Assembly (NCBI RefSeq): GCF_001854805.1
Contig: NZ_MBLO01000225.1
Span: 1 to 57,373 of the forward strand
Length of the DNA stretch: 57,373 nucleotides
Direction: 5' to 3'
Source: Pseudofrankia coriaricola
GTDB taxonomy: Bacteria; Actinomycetota; Actinomycetes; Frankiales; Frankiaceae
Shown here: positions 1 to 8,481 of the stretch, piece after piece
How positions within the stretch are numbered: position 1 is the first letter of the stretch
Layout: every line of letters begins with the position of its first letter
Notes under the pieces: model-generated
Told to the model about the DNA's origin: nothing
What the model saw: the letters and a program-made list of their open reading frames with translations, nothing else
Databases searched by the model: none
Position numbers and translations under genes: made by a program

Positions 1-866
1 GTCGATGGCCGCTGGGGCGTTGATCTCTGAGGCGATGGCCTCTGGGGTGGTGACCGCCGCTCGGACGGCGGCGCCACCGGCGGCCGTGGAGCCGAGGCCC
101 GTGCCGACGGCGCGCCGTCGGCACGGGTCGTCGACTCGCGACGATCCTCGCCGGCGCGGTCCAGGTCAACGGCGTCCGCCGGCGGCGCCGAGGACGAGGA
201 GGAGCGCCGGGCGTCACCAGGCGGGGGCGACGCGGGTGGACGCGGCGCCGAGGCGGGAGCCGGAGCAGCCGGAGAGGCGGCGGCGGGCTTCGCCTGCTCG
301 GCCCCGGACGGCGTCTCGTCGGAGTCGTCCCGTGCGTCCGTCCCGGGCTCGTCGGCCCGGGTGCGCCACCAGGCGGGGCGTTCAGGCCCGCGGACCGTGG
401 TGGTTCGCGCCGCCGACGCGACGCCAGTCGGCGCCGCGCTCGCGGGCGCAGGGCTCGCCGAGGCGGCCTTGGCCGGGCTCTCGGCCGCCTTGGCCGGGCT
501 CTCGGCCGCCTTGGCCGACCCGGGGCTTCGCTCTCGCGCCGAGCCCGCCGATGGCGAGCTCCGCTCGGGCCGAGCGGTCTGTGGTGCGTCGGTCTTCCCA
601 CCAGCCGGGCCGGCCGGATCCGCCGGTTCCGACGGGGACCCGCGCTCTGCCGGGGTCTTCTCGACCGCCGGCGGGGCGGCGGCGGAGGCGACTGACAACG
701 CTCGCGCGTCGGAGGACCGATCGGTGCCCGCGTCCCGGCCTCCGGCCAGGTCGGCGGGTAGGACGGCGTCCGCGAGAGCCTGCGCCCGTTCCAGCGCGAC
801 CCGTCCCAGGGCGCCCGCCTGCGCGGTGTCGCGACGCAGAGACTCACCGTCGTCGGTCACGCCCAC
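1..866 (-). CDS. N-terminal part of an HtrA/trypsin-like serine protease (partial, runs off the left edge)
   Basis: A stop-free minus-strand frame runs from about 866 to the window edge, about 288 codons. The chosen GTG at 866 has GGAGGG just upstream; GTGs at 860, 881, 887 and 950 are alternatives. The visible part is a hydrophilic, Ala/Pro/Ser-rich region with no fold I recognise. It includes a heptapeptide repeat AKAAESP (three units, two exact, encoded by a 21-bp tandem repeat near 466-525). The protease domain itself lies outside the window. The identification is by position only: in actinobacteria sigE, rseA and a membrane-anchored HtrA-type protease are consecutive, and HtrA proteins often begin with such a disordered cytoplasmic segment. 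Confidence is good that this is coding, moderate for the family. Confidence 0.55.
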   Translation of the reverse strand, partial: MGVTDDGESLRRDTAQAGALGRVALERAQALADAVLPADLAGGRDAGTDRSSDARALSVASAAAPPAVEKTPAERGSPSEPADPAGPAGGKTDAPQTARPERSSPSAGSARERSPGSAKAAESPAKAAESPAKAASASPAPASAAPTGVASAARTTTVRGPERPAWWRTRADEPGTDARDDSDETPSGAEQAKPAAASPAAPAPASAPRPPASPPPGDARRSSSSSAPPADAVDLDRAGEDRRESTTRADGAPSARASAPRPPVAPPSERRSPPQRPSPQRSTPQRPS

Positions 867-1086
867 GGGCCCTCCGATCACGCCCACACCACTCGGAAGG
901 AACCCGGGCCCCTGGGCCCGCCTGCCCAGGGCGGCGTGCGCGGAATACACGGTAAAGCCTGTTGGTGAACCTACCCACAGCGGTTGGACAGACAACCCAC
1001 ATCAGGTAGCCGATTCACGGCCTGGAGGGCGCAACGTGACCTAGATACGCCATGCGGTGGCCCTGGTAGCCGAATTCCGCGGCGGC

Positions 1087-1803
1087 TCAGCCTCGGGCGG
1101 CGAACGAAACCGACGAGACCAATGGCGTCGTCCCGCCCCTGTTGACCACAGGTAGTTGGGTGGCGGGAGCGGGCGGGCGGATGGTTGTTCCGCGCGCGAC
1201 GGTCGGCTGGTCCCCCACGGCGGCGCCGGTCACCGTCAGCAGCATGAGCGCGGCGGACCCGACCAGGGTCCTGCGCACTCTCGCCTGGCCACGACCGGCC
1301 CGGCCCTCCTCCAGGCGGCGGATCCGCCGGATGCCCCCGGCCCGGGGAGACCGCGGGCGCGGGCGCGACAGATCGACCGCGGCCCCCGCCAGGTCGACCC
1401 GGCCGGGTGGTGCCGCCAGCCGCCCCCACGGCGACGGTCCTAACGCGGCCAGGCTCGTCGGCACCGCCAGCGGCAGGCGCGGGTGCGCCGCGCGCCGCCG
1501 GCTCGCGCCGCCCGGCCGCACCGGCCCGGGACGATGGACCGCCGCACCGCGGCCACCCGCGGCGCCGGTCGGTGCCAGCGGCTGCTGCCGCGTCCCGCCG
1601 AGACCGACAAGCCGGTCGGCCAGGCCCTCCGGCAGTGACGGGGCCCACAGGCCAGACAGCCGCTGCTTCATCCGCCGGTGTTCCGCGACCTCCTCGCGGC
1701 AGGCGGCGCAGTGCGCCAGATGGGCCAACGCCCGGTCTCGCTCATCGTGGCAAAGCTGGCCGTCCACGAGCGGGCAGAGCCGCTCGCCGAGGTGCGGCGT
1801 CAC
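1087..1803 (-). CDS. rseA: Zinc-binding anti-sigma factor (RseA-type) for the adjacent SigE
   Basis: This 238-residue protein should bind and silence the ECF sigma factor encoded just upstream. The ZAS signature H28-x3-C32-x2-C35 is present in an N-terminal domain of about 50 residues. A Pro/Arg/Gly-rich middle follows, then a hydrophobic stretch near residues 187-200 that could be a membrane segment. The GTG start at 1803 overlaps the sigE stop (GTGA), so the two are translationally coupled. The neighbour pair and the motif agree. The middle region is poorly conserved and gives no further clue. Confidence 0.85.
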   Translation of the reverse strand: MTPHLGERLCPLVDGQLCHDERDRALAHLAHCAACREEVAEHRRMKQRLSGLWAPSLPEGLADRLVGLGGTRQQPLAPTGAAGGRGAAVHRPGPVRPGGASRRRAAHPRLPLAVPTSLAALGPSPWGRLAAPPGRVDLAGAAVDLSRPRPRSPRAGGIRRIRRLEEGRAGRGQARVRRTLVGSAALMLLTVTGAAVGDQPTVARGTTIRPPAPATQLPVVNRGGTTPLVSSVSFAARG

Positions 1804-2618
1804 GCGCGGCCTTCCCGCGCCGCGCCGATCTCGACGCCGACCACGCCCGCGGTCGCGCGACGTCGGCGGCCACGCGGCCGCGTTCCCCCCTCCCGAGAGA
1901 GAGCCGCCTCCGCCGGAGGCAGCGACGAGGCCGGCGGGACGACGTCGGCCGGGGCCGCCGACGCGGGCGGTACCGCGCCGATCTCGGCGGTCAGGGCCTG
2001 GGTCGGCAGCGCCACGCCCAGGCGTGACTCGCGCGGGGCGCGATCCGCCAGCGCGGCGCGCAGCATCGCCCTGCCCCGCGAGATCCGGCTGCGCACGGTG
2101 CCGAGCTTGACGCCCAGCGTCTGCGCGATCTCCTCGTAGGACAGTTGTTCGATGTCGCAGAGGACCACGGCCGCACGGAAGTCCGGTGGCAGCGCCGCGA
2201 GCGCGGCCTCGATGTCCGCGTCCAGGTGCGCCTCGGCGTACACGGCCTCCGGGCTCGCCTCACGACCCGCGAGCCGTTCCGTGTCCTCCGGGAGCGCGTC
2301 GAAGCGGATCTTCTGCTGGCGGCGCATCCGGTCGAGGAACAGGTTGGTGGTGATCCGGTGCAGCCAGCCCTCGAACGTGCCGGGGGTGTAGTCGGCGAGC
2401 GACCGGAAGACCCGGACGAAGACGTCCTGGGTGAGGTCCTCCGCGTCGTGCGCGTTGCCAGTGAGCCGGTAGGCAAGCCTGTACACCCGGTTGCCGTGCT
2501 CCTTGACCACGTCCTCCCAGGACGGTGGCACCCAGGCCGCATCGGCCGTTGGGCTGGGCACGACCGCCGAGGCCTGCTGGGCCGCCAGGACGGACGGCTT
2601 GGCGTCCGGTCCGTTCAC
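1800..2618 (-). CDS. sigE: ECF RNA polymerase sigma factor, SigE type
   Basis: A 272-residue ECF sigma factor. Sigma region 2 occupies about residues 35-105 ([20 protein letters not shown] is the core) and region 4 about 135-187 ([20 protein letters not shown] is the helix-turn-helix). It directs polymerase to envelope-stress promoters and is held by the coupled anti-sigma factor. The frame is open upstream to 3122, but that part overlaps the divergent methyltransferase. I chose the GTG at 2618, preceded by a GAGAGG-like ribosome site, which gives a normal N-terminus. Unusual is the tail after residue 190: about 80 residues rich in Ala, Pro and Arg, beyond the usual ECF length. A divergent methyltransferase beside sigE is the same arrangement as Rv1220c-Rv1221. 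Confidence 0.9.
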   Translation of the reverse strand: MNGPDAKPSVLAAQQASAVVPSPTADAAWVPPSWEDVVKEHGNRVYRLAYRLTGNAHDAEDLTQDVFVRVFRSLADYTPGTFEGWLHRITTNLFLDRMRRQQKIRFDALPEDTERLAGREASPEAVYAEAHLDADIEAALAALPPDFRAAVVLCDIEQLSYEEIAQTLGVKLGTVRSRISRGRAMLRAALADRAPRESRLGVALPTQALTAEIGAVPPASAAPADVVPPASSLPPAEAALSREGGTRPRGRRRRATAGVVGVEIGAAREGRA

Positions 2619-2820
2619 GGCTGCCTCTCGGTCGACTTTGAACGACGACCGTACTCGACGGGCAGGCCATGGCGCGGCAATTCCCGCTGCGGACACGAGC
2701 CCTTCTCCTCTCGGTCTGCTAGGACGACGCGGTAGCAGTGTGCGACATGGCTCGACACGAACTTTGATGAACGATGCAACGCGCCGCTCTTGCACGCCGT
2801 TCCCGTAGGCTGCGTTTGTC

Positions 2821-3483
2821 ATGCCGGACACCGACATCGGCGCACACGATCGAGCCGCCGCCTTCGCCGAGGGCTTCCTGCTGGAAGACCCCATCCTTCG
2901 TGCTGCCCGCGCACGTGCCGAGGAGGTCGGGATTCTCCCGGTCAGCCCCGGTGCCGGCGCGGTGTTGCGTTTCCTGGCCGCGTCCGTGGGCGCGCGTGCC
3001 GTCGTCGAGATCGGTACCGGGACCGGTGTCTCGGGTACCTGGCTGCTGCGCGGGATGCGGCCGGACGGCACGCTGACCACCATCGACGTGGAGGCCGAAC
3101 ACCTCCGGCTGGCCAGGCGCACCTACGCGGACGCCGGGATGGCGTCCAACCGCAGCCGCCTGATCACCGGCCGCGCCCTGGACGTCCTGCCTCGGCTCAC
3201 CGACGGGGCCTACGACCTGGTGTTCTGCGACGCGGACCGCCGGGAGGGCACCGAGTACCTCACCCAGGCGCTGCGGCTGCTGCGTCCGGGCGGTGTGGTT
3301 GTGTTCGCGGGCATCCTTATCGACGGCCTCGCCGCCGACCCAGCGGTTCGCAACCCGGAGGTCATGGCCATCCGGGAGCTTGCGACGGCGGTCCGCGACG
3401 ATGCCCGGCTCACCCCGATGTTGCTGAACGCCGGCGACGGCCTGCTGGTGGCCGCCGTCGCGAAGTCCTCGCCCGTCGGGTAG
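2821..3483 (+). CDS. Class I SAM-dependent O-methyltransferase (Methyltransf_3 family)
   Basis: A 220-residue methyltransferase of the catechol/caffeoyl-CoA type. The SAM-binding glycine motif [10 protein letters not shown] lies near residues 63-72. The acidic residue ending strand 2 is in TTIDVEAEH, and the metal-binding aspartate of this family fits the [10 protein letters not shown] segment. The substrate cannot be told from sequence. It is divergent from sigE with 202 bp between start codons, which must hold both promoters; the same pairing occurs next to sigE in mycobacteria, suggesting a long-standing link to the stress regulon. Length is normal. Confidence 0.85.
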   Translation: MPDTDIGAHDRAAAFAEGFLLEDPILRAARARAEEVGILPVSPGAGAVLRFLAASVGARAVVEIGTGTGVSGTWLLRGMRPDGTLTTIDVEAEHLRLARRTYADAGMASNRSRLITGRALDVLPRLTDGAYDLVFCDADRREGTEYLTQALRLLRPGGVVVFAGILIDGLAADPAVRNPEVMAIRELATAVRDDARLTPMLLNAGDGLLVAAVAKSSPVG

Positions 3484-3803
3484 CCGGGATCTCCGGGGTT
3501 CCCGCCGGATCGGCGACAGGGTTCCCGGCGAGCCGGCCTCGTCGGTCCGGGCGGCTGGCGGTCTGGGAGGTCGGCCGGCGGGTCCGGGCCCACGAGCCGG
3601 TGGTGGTGCTGTCACGTTTTCCAGCTCACTCCCATTGGCTTAGGGCCGCCTGAAGGCGCGGTAAGCATGTCGGCATTCCGACAGGCACGCGGGCGGTCGA
3701 GGCGGCGGCGGTGGGGCCCTGCTCAGGCGCACGCGACGGCGAACTAATGTCGAGTGGCGGTGTCCGCGCACCGTGGAACGAAGCGGCACCTGGGGGAAGG
3801 ATC
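3484..3803. other. Intergenic gap with a weak R1-like repeat fragment
   Basis: 320 bases without a convincing gene. Bases 3487-3530 resemble the R1 module described at 9483 (GCCGGATCGGCGACAGGGTT compared with GCCGATCCGGCAGGGACC). The rest is featureless except for the GGGGAAGG ribosome site at 3793-3800 that serves the next gene. Confidence 0.5.
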
Positions 3804-4505
3804 ATGTCGGGCAAGCGGTTCGGTGGTGGCACTTCCGGTGGGGATCCCAGGGAGCGCCGCCACCCGTCACGTCGGCGTCATCCGCTCTCCGTCGGCGGTC
3901 GCGGCGACCAGGGCAGCAACGGCTCGCTCGCCGCGTTCCTGGTCGGCGTCGCCGTCGTCGCCGGCCTGATCGGTTTCACCCTCAACCGGATGACCACCGG
4001 GAGCGACGGCACCCCCACGCCGGCGGTCACGCCGACCGCCGACGCCGCCACCGCGGCCGACCCGCTGGCCGGCCTGACCGCCGAACAGGTGGCGATCCGG
4101 CTGCTCGGCGCCGGCGTGCCACTGCGCACCTCGATCGTCTATGACGCGTCGAGCGACCCGAACCAGCTGCTCGGCAAGCCGGGCGGCTACACCAGCAAGA
4201 TCGCCTTCCTGGACGCCAGGACCGGCATCAGCCCGGCGGGTGTCACCAGCAAGGACCCGGTCGAGCAGGGTGGCAGCATCGAGGTCTTCGCCGATCCGGC
4301 CGCCGCGAGCTCCCGGGTTCAGCAGCTGCGGACGATCAGTTCCTCGAGCCAGCTGGTTCAAGAGGCCGACTACCAGCACGGCGGAGTAGTGCTGCGGGTG
4401 TCGCGCTACCTCAAAAAGGCGGACGCGGACGGCTATGGGGACGCGCTCGCCGCGCTCGCGACGTCAGCCGCCGTGGCGCCGGACGCCACGGCCACGGCCG
4501 GCTGA
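3804..4505 (+). CDS. Membrane-anchored protein of unknown function
   Basis: A 233-residue protein with a basic N-terminus, one transmembrane helix at about residues 41-60 (SLAAFLVGVAVVAGLIGFTL), a Thr/Pro/Ala linker to about residue 90, and an exported domain of about 140 residues. I do not recognise the domain. It has no lipobox and no enzyme motif that I can see. The ATG at 3804 is preceded by GGGGAAGG at the right distance, so I prefer it to the longer frame from 3711. It is followed 95 bp later by another small uncharacterised gene on the same strand. Confidence 0.75.
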   Translation: MSGKRFGGGTSGGDPRERRHPSRRRHPLSVGGRGDQGSNGSLAAFLVGVAVVAGLIGFTLNRMTTGSDGTPTPAVTPTADAATAADPLAGLTAEQVAIRLLGAGVPLRTSIVYDASSDPNQLLGKPGGYTSKIAFLDARTGISPAGVTSKDPVEQGGSIEVFADPAAASSRVQQLRTISSSSQLVQEADYQHGGVVLRVSRYLKKADADGYGDALAALATSAAVAPDATATAG

Positions 4506-4599
4506 GCATCCGGGGCCGCCGTCCGTGGTGCCACCCGGCCTGGCGATTCGGGACCAACGGGGCAGATTGACGCCGGCTCCCAACGGGAACCGCACCTCT

Positions 4600-4995
4600 G
4601 TGAACGTCCACGAGTTCTACACGGCCGACCCGCGGCGGCAGGAGTCCGAGGAGATCTCCTTCGGCGAAGGGTGGACCGATCACACGGACCCGTCGTCGAC
4701 CTACCGGCTGAGCTGGGTCGAGGTGACGGGTGAGATCTACGCCGTGCGCGAGCCCCACCCGGGCGGTGGCCTGCTGGCGGCGGTCTTCGACCACTACAAC
4801 GTCCACCAGGCCGACGTCGACGAGATGAAGGTGGAAATCCTCGCCGTCGCCGACCTGGCGAGTATCGAGAAGGCACTGGCCGGCTGGCGCGAGCGGCTCG
4901 GCGAGCATGACAGCCTGCGCTGGGCCCGCGAGCGGCTGAGCCCGATCCATCAGGCGGCTGAGGCCGAACGGGGACTCGACGCGCCGAACGTCTGA
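4600..4995 (+). CDS. Conserved hypothetical protein, 131 residues
   Basis: A soluble protein rich in acidic and aromatic residues (HEFYTADPRR at the start; YRLSWVEVTGEIYAVREPHP in the middle), followed by a helical, charged C-terminal half. Codon use and amino-acid composition look genuine. I do not recognise a family. The GTG at 4600 fits the first recognisable protein sequence, but no strong ribosome site precedes it; a TTG at 4567 and earlier codons are open alternatives. It converges with pepA. Confidence 0.65.
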   Translation: MNVHEFYTADPRRQESEEISFGEGWTDHTDPSSTYRLSWVEVTGEIYAVREPHPGGGLLAAVFDHYNVHQADVDEMKVEILAVADLASIEKALAGWRERLGEHDSLRWARERLSPIHQAAEAERGLDAPNV

Positions 4996-5078
4996 ACTCG
5001 GGCCAGAAGCCGGGCGCGAGCGGCACCACCGGCCAGCGGCGATGCCGCCGGCCCAGGAACGGCGCCGCCGGCCCGGCG

Positions 5079-6911
5079 TCAGGAAGCCGGGACGGCGGCC
5101 GGGACCGAGGAGTCGACGGCCGTCGGCGCCGCCGCCGTGGTGAGCCAGCGCAACAGGGTGCGCACGCCCCAGCCGGTGCCGCCCCGGGTGATCTCGGCGT
5201 CGTCGGAGTCCGCGCGGGCCGTACCGGCGATGTCCAGGTGCGCCCAGGGCAGCCCGTCGGTGAACTCGCGCAGGAACAGCGCCGCCGTGATCGACCCGCC
5301 ACCCACGTCCAGCGCCCGGCCGATGTTCGCGAGATCGGCGACCGGCGACTCCAGCGCCGGGCGGTACTCCTCGACGAGCGGAAGCCGCCAGACCCGCTCG
5401 CCAGCCTCCGCGGCGGCCGCGGTGAGCCCGTCAGCGAGCGCGTCGTCGGACGCGAACAGGCCGGCGGTGCGCCGGCCGAGCGCGACCGAGATCGCCCCGG
5501 TCAGGGTGGCGAGATCCACCAGCAGGTCCGCGCCGAGCGCGCCCGCCGCGTACGCCAGCCCGTCGGCGAGCACCAGCCTGCCCTCGGCGTCGGTGTTGAG
5601 CACCTCCACCGTCCGCCCGCCCCAGCAGGTGATGACGTCGCCGGGGCGCATCGCCGCGGCTCCGATCATGTTCTCCGCGATGCAGAGCAGCCCGGTGACC
5701 CGGCCGGGCGCGCCGAGCTCCGGCAGCGCGACCATGGTCGCGAGCACGGCCGCCGCGCCCGACATGTCCGTCTTCATCCCGGCCATCGACCCCGCCGGCT
5801 TGAGCGAGAGCCCGCCGGAATCGAAGGTGATCCCCTTGCCGACCAGGACGCGGTGCCCCAGCTCGGCGCCGTCAGCGGTCGGCGGCCCGTCGTAGCGCAG
5901 CTCGACCAGGTAGGGCGGGCGTACCGACGCCGCGCCGACCGCGACCAGGCCGCCGAAGCCGCGGGCCTCGAGTTCCCGGACGTCCATCAACGACGCGTCC
6001 AGCCCAGCCGCCCGCGCCGCCGCGACCGCCCGCGCGGCGAGCCATTCCGGTGATTTCACCAGGCTTGGCATGTTGACGAGATCACGGGCGGTCAGCACGG
6101 CCCTGGCGAGGACGCCGGCCCGTCGAACCGCCTCCGCGGCCTCCGCCAGCTCCGTCGGCGTCAGCGCGCGCGACGTCCAGACGATGACCTCGTCGACGCC
6201 ATGCCCGCGCTCCGGCCCCGTCACCGGCACGGCGGGCTCCTCCGCCGGCGAGACCTCATCCGTCTCCCTGGAGGCATCCGCGGCGTCCACGGCGTCGGTG
6301 ACGCGCTCGTCGCCCTGCAGGTCGGTCTGTCCGGCGGAGAGATCGCCAACCTCGGCATCCGCTGAGGCGGCGGTGACATCGGACGCGGCCTTCCCGGCGC
6401 CGCGGGGCTGCCGGTAGGAGGCGAGCGCGAGGCCCTCGGTGAACGCGGCCAGCGCCGCCGAGTCCGGGTCCGCGACCAGCGCCACCCGGTCGCCGGCGCC
6501 GGCCCGGCGGGCAAGCGCCGCGCCGGCCGAGCGCCAGTCGGCGCCGCTCCCGGTGCCGGCGCCCACCAGGAGAAGCCGGGCCGGGGGCTCGGCGCGGGCC
6601 AGCGGAACCAACAGAACCGAGCCAGCGTCGCCGCCGAAGGTGTGAGTGGTCAGCAGCGCGTCAAGATTGATACCAAGTTCGGCGCAGGCGGCGCCCGCTA
6701 TCGGGCTGACCTGGTAGCCATCCCTGACCGTGGCTGAGCCAGCCGTGCCGGCTTCGCCCGAGCCGCCCTGGCCGTCGGAAGCCGTCTCCTCGGACGACAG
6801 CACGACCACTGCGAGCGCGGACGAATCCGGCGCGGCCGGACCGCCGGGTCGTAGGGTGACCACCGGGACGCTCCAGCGCCCCAGGTCACCATCACGGATG
6901 GAGATAGTCAC
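5079..6911 (-). CDS. pepA: Leucyl (cytosol) aminopeptidase, M17 family
   Basis: A two-metal M17 aminopeptidase of about 610 residues that removes N-terminal residues from peptides. The catalytic domain is complete: the lysine and aspartate ligands are in VGKGITFDSGGLSLKP, the next aspartate in MKTDMSGAAAV, and the signature NTDAEGRL is intact. Between the N-terminal macro-like domain and the catalytic domain lies an extra acidic, low-complexity insert at about residues 171-233, rich in Asp, Ala, Glu and Ser, which explains the length above the usual 500. The GTG at 6911 has AGGGA close upstream and starts at VTISIRDGDLG. An ATG at 6965 is possible, and the frame stays open to 7196, where it overlaps the DUF3117 gene. 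Confidence 0.9.
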   Translation of the reverse strand: MTISIRDGDLGRWSVPVVTLRPGGPAAPDSSALAVVVLSSEETASDGQGGSGEAGTAGSATVRDGYQVSPIAGAACAELGINLDALLTTHTFGGDAGSVLLVPLARAEPPARLLLVGAGTGSGADWRSAGAALARRAGAGDRVALVADPDSAALAAFTEGLALASYRQPRGAGKAASDVTAASADAEVGDLSAGQTDLQGDERVTDAVDAADASRETDEVSPAEEPAVPVTGPERGHGVDEVIVWTSRALTPTELAEAAEAVRRAGVLARAVLTARDLVNMPSLVKSPEWLAARAVAAARAAGLDASLMDVRELEARGFGGLVAVGAASVRPPYLVELRYDGPPTADGAELGHRVLVGKGITFDSGGLSLKPAGSMAGMKTDMSGAAAVLATMVALPELGAPGRVTGLLCIAENMIGAAAMRPGDVITCWGGRTVEVLNTDAEGRLVLADGLAYAAGALGADLLVDLATLTGAISVALGRRTAGLFASDDALADGLTAAAAEAGERVWRLPLVEEYRPALESPVADLANIGRALDVGGGSITAALFLREFTDGLPWAHLDIAGTARADSDDAEITRGGTGWGVRTLLRWLTTAAAPTAVDSSVPAAVPAS

Positions 6912-7101
6912 ACTTCCCTGATCGCGATCAGCTACCACGGACCGAGACGGTTCTTCCCTGCCCATCGGCGTCGAGCGCCGAGGCAGAGCGAGGCTCGACC
7001 TCCAGGCAGTCCAGAGGAAGCTCTCCCGACGGACATCCGACACGAGCCCGCGGAAGCTACCCCCGCGCTGTGAGGGCGACGAGCAGGGCGGGCCGTCCGG
7101 C

Positions 7102-7269
7102 TTACCCGACCGCGGTCTTGAGGGCGTCGCCGAGCGCGCTCGCCTCGTCAGCGGTGAGCTCAACGACGAGCCGGCCCCCACCCTCGAGCGGGACACGCAT
7201 CACGATCCCCCGCCCTTCCTTGGTGACCTCGAGCGGACCGTCACCCGTCCGCGGCTTCATGGCCGCCAT
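7102..7269 (-). CDS. DUF3117 family small protein, 55 residues
   Basis: A short gene with a strong ribosome site (GGAAGAGG) before the ATG at 7269; a second ATG lies three codons on. The protein begins MAAMKPRTGDGPLEVTKEGR, continues with GIVMRVPLEGGGRLVVEL, and ends in an alanine-rich TADEASALGDALKTAVG. This is the nearly invariant actinobacterial DUF3117 protein (as I recall, Rv1211 in M. tuberculosis), of unknown function. Its place between the sigE block and the DivIVA/folP block matches that order in mycobacteria. Confidence 0.9.
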   Translation of the reverse strand: MAAMKPRTGDGPLEVTKEGRGIVMRVPLEGGGRLVVELTADEASALGDALKTAVG

Positions 7270-7575
7270 CGGTGCACCTCTTCCTGCCGTCGGACCTACG
7301 TCTGCCGACGATTATCCCGTAGCCGGGGCAGCAAACCGAAACACGGCCCTCCGCAGAGCCACAACGGTCGACGCAGCCGCCCCACCGATCTGCCAGGTCA
7401 GACCCGACGCCGGCTGATAGGTCCGGCGGCGCGGCGGACCAACGGTAGATCCACGGAGACTCGAAGGCGGACCCGGACAGAAGGTATGTCACGGATGCCC
7501 CGGTTTATGACGGGTCCGCGAGCCGGTGCGAGGTTCGGCGGGCAGCCCGGGCGGGTCGAGCGGGAGAACGATCGT
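7270..7575. other. Intergenic gap upstream of the DUF3117 gene
   Basis: 306 bases with no gene. It should carry the promoter of the DUF3117 gene and the 3' end of the DivIVA-like transcript. The string CCACCGATCTGCCAGGTC at about 7381-7398 resembles CCACCGATCTGACAGACCC, which occurs twice in the next gap (7984 and 8161). Confidence 0.4.
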
Positions 7576-7965
7576 CTAGGCCAGCGGAGGCTGGGAACTG
7601 GTGGGCGAGAACGCGTCCGTGGGGGCGGTACCCGACGCCGGCGGAGACGCCGGCAGATCCGCGTGGGCAAATGTGGCCAGCCGGACCAGTTCTTCGTCGC
7701 GACGGGCCAGCTCGTCATCCCGCCAGGCCAGCTCGCTGGCGAGCCTGGCGAGCAGTGCGTCCACCTCGGCCATCCGGTAGCCGCGGAAGGCAAGGTTGAG
7801 CCGGGCCGCGGCGACCTCACGCGCGCTGACCGGACCGGTCGCCGGCAGGCCGGTCGGCACGGCGTCCGGTGGGGCCGGCGCCATCCGGTCGAACCAGCCG
7901 ACGGCAAGTGCCGCGACCACGAACACCACTGCGGCGATCACGAGGACCTCGATGACGAGCACCAC
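7576..7965 (-). CDS. DivIVA-domain membrane protein
   Basis: A 129-residue protein with one N-terminal transmembrane helix (VLVIEVLVIAAVVFVVAALA, residues 2-21) followed by a short DivIVA-type segment: ARLNLAFRGYRMAEVDALLA at about 54-73, then a charged coiled coil to about 96 and a disordered tail. The FRGYRMAEVD core is the hallmark of the DivIVA/Wag31 N-terminal motif. In mycobacteria and Streptomyces a similar protein sits near folP2 and is thought to act in polar growth or septum placement; here that is inference. It starts at GTG 7965. Confidence 0.8.
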   Translation of the reverse strand: MVLVIEVLVIAAVVFVVAALAVGWFDRMAPAPPDAVPTGLPATGPVSAREVAAARLNLAFRGYRMAEVDALLARLASELAWRDDELARRDEELVRLATFAHADLPASPPASGTAPTDAFSPTSSQPPLA

Positions 7966-8481
7966 GCCCCGATGGTAGCTCCCCCACCGATCTGACAGAC
8001 CCGACCAGTCCTCGGCCCGGATGCTCGGCGCTGGTTCGGGGCCCGCAGTCAGATCGGCGGGGACCCCTCGCCTGGGTAGACGCCAAACCAGACCGTGTCC
8101 CGGACGCTCGGCGCTGGTTCGGGGTCGGCAGTCAGATCGGCGGGGACCCCTCCTGCTTCCCCACCGATCTGACAGACCCGGCTAGACCCTTGTCCGAACG
8201 CCCTGCTCCATCCGGGCCGGTCGTCAGATCCGGACCTCCCAGATCACGACCTCCCAGATCGCTGACCTCCCAGATCACGACCTCCCAGATCGGCTTCGCC
8301 GATCTGGCAGGGACCCCGTCCGCCGATCCGGCAGGGACCCTGTCGCCGATCCGGCAGGGACCCCGTCCGCAAGCTCCGCCGATCCGGCAGGAACCCCGGG
8401 GGACCCCTCGCGTGGGTAGACGTCAAGTAGCGGGGCGGCTGAGGTCGGCACGCGCGTCGGGGGGTCTGGCAGGCTCGGGGT
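7966..8481. repeat. Composite intergenic repeat cluster (R1-type modules)
   Basis: This 516-bp gap is almost entirely repeats. CCACCGATCTGACAGACCC occurs at 7984 and 8161. A block of about 54 bp (ACGCTCGGCGCTGGTTCGGG to GGCGGGGACCCCTC) occurs at 8016-8070 and 8099-8152, offset by 83 bp. GACCTCCCAGATC is repeated four times from 8233. A perfect hairpin (GATCGGC-TTC-GCCGATC) lies at 8288-8304 and is followed by four GCCGATC-GGCAGGRACCC units to 8397. GGGGACCCCTCGCSTGGGTA occurs at 8059 and 8399. No open frame with protein-like composition is present. In mycobacteria glucosyl-3-phosphoglycerate synthase (gpgS) lies between these two genes; here it is absent. Confidence 0.8.
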
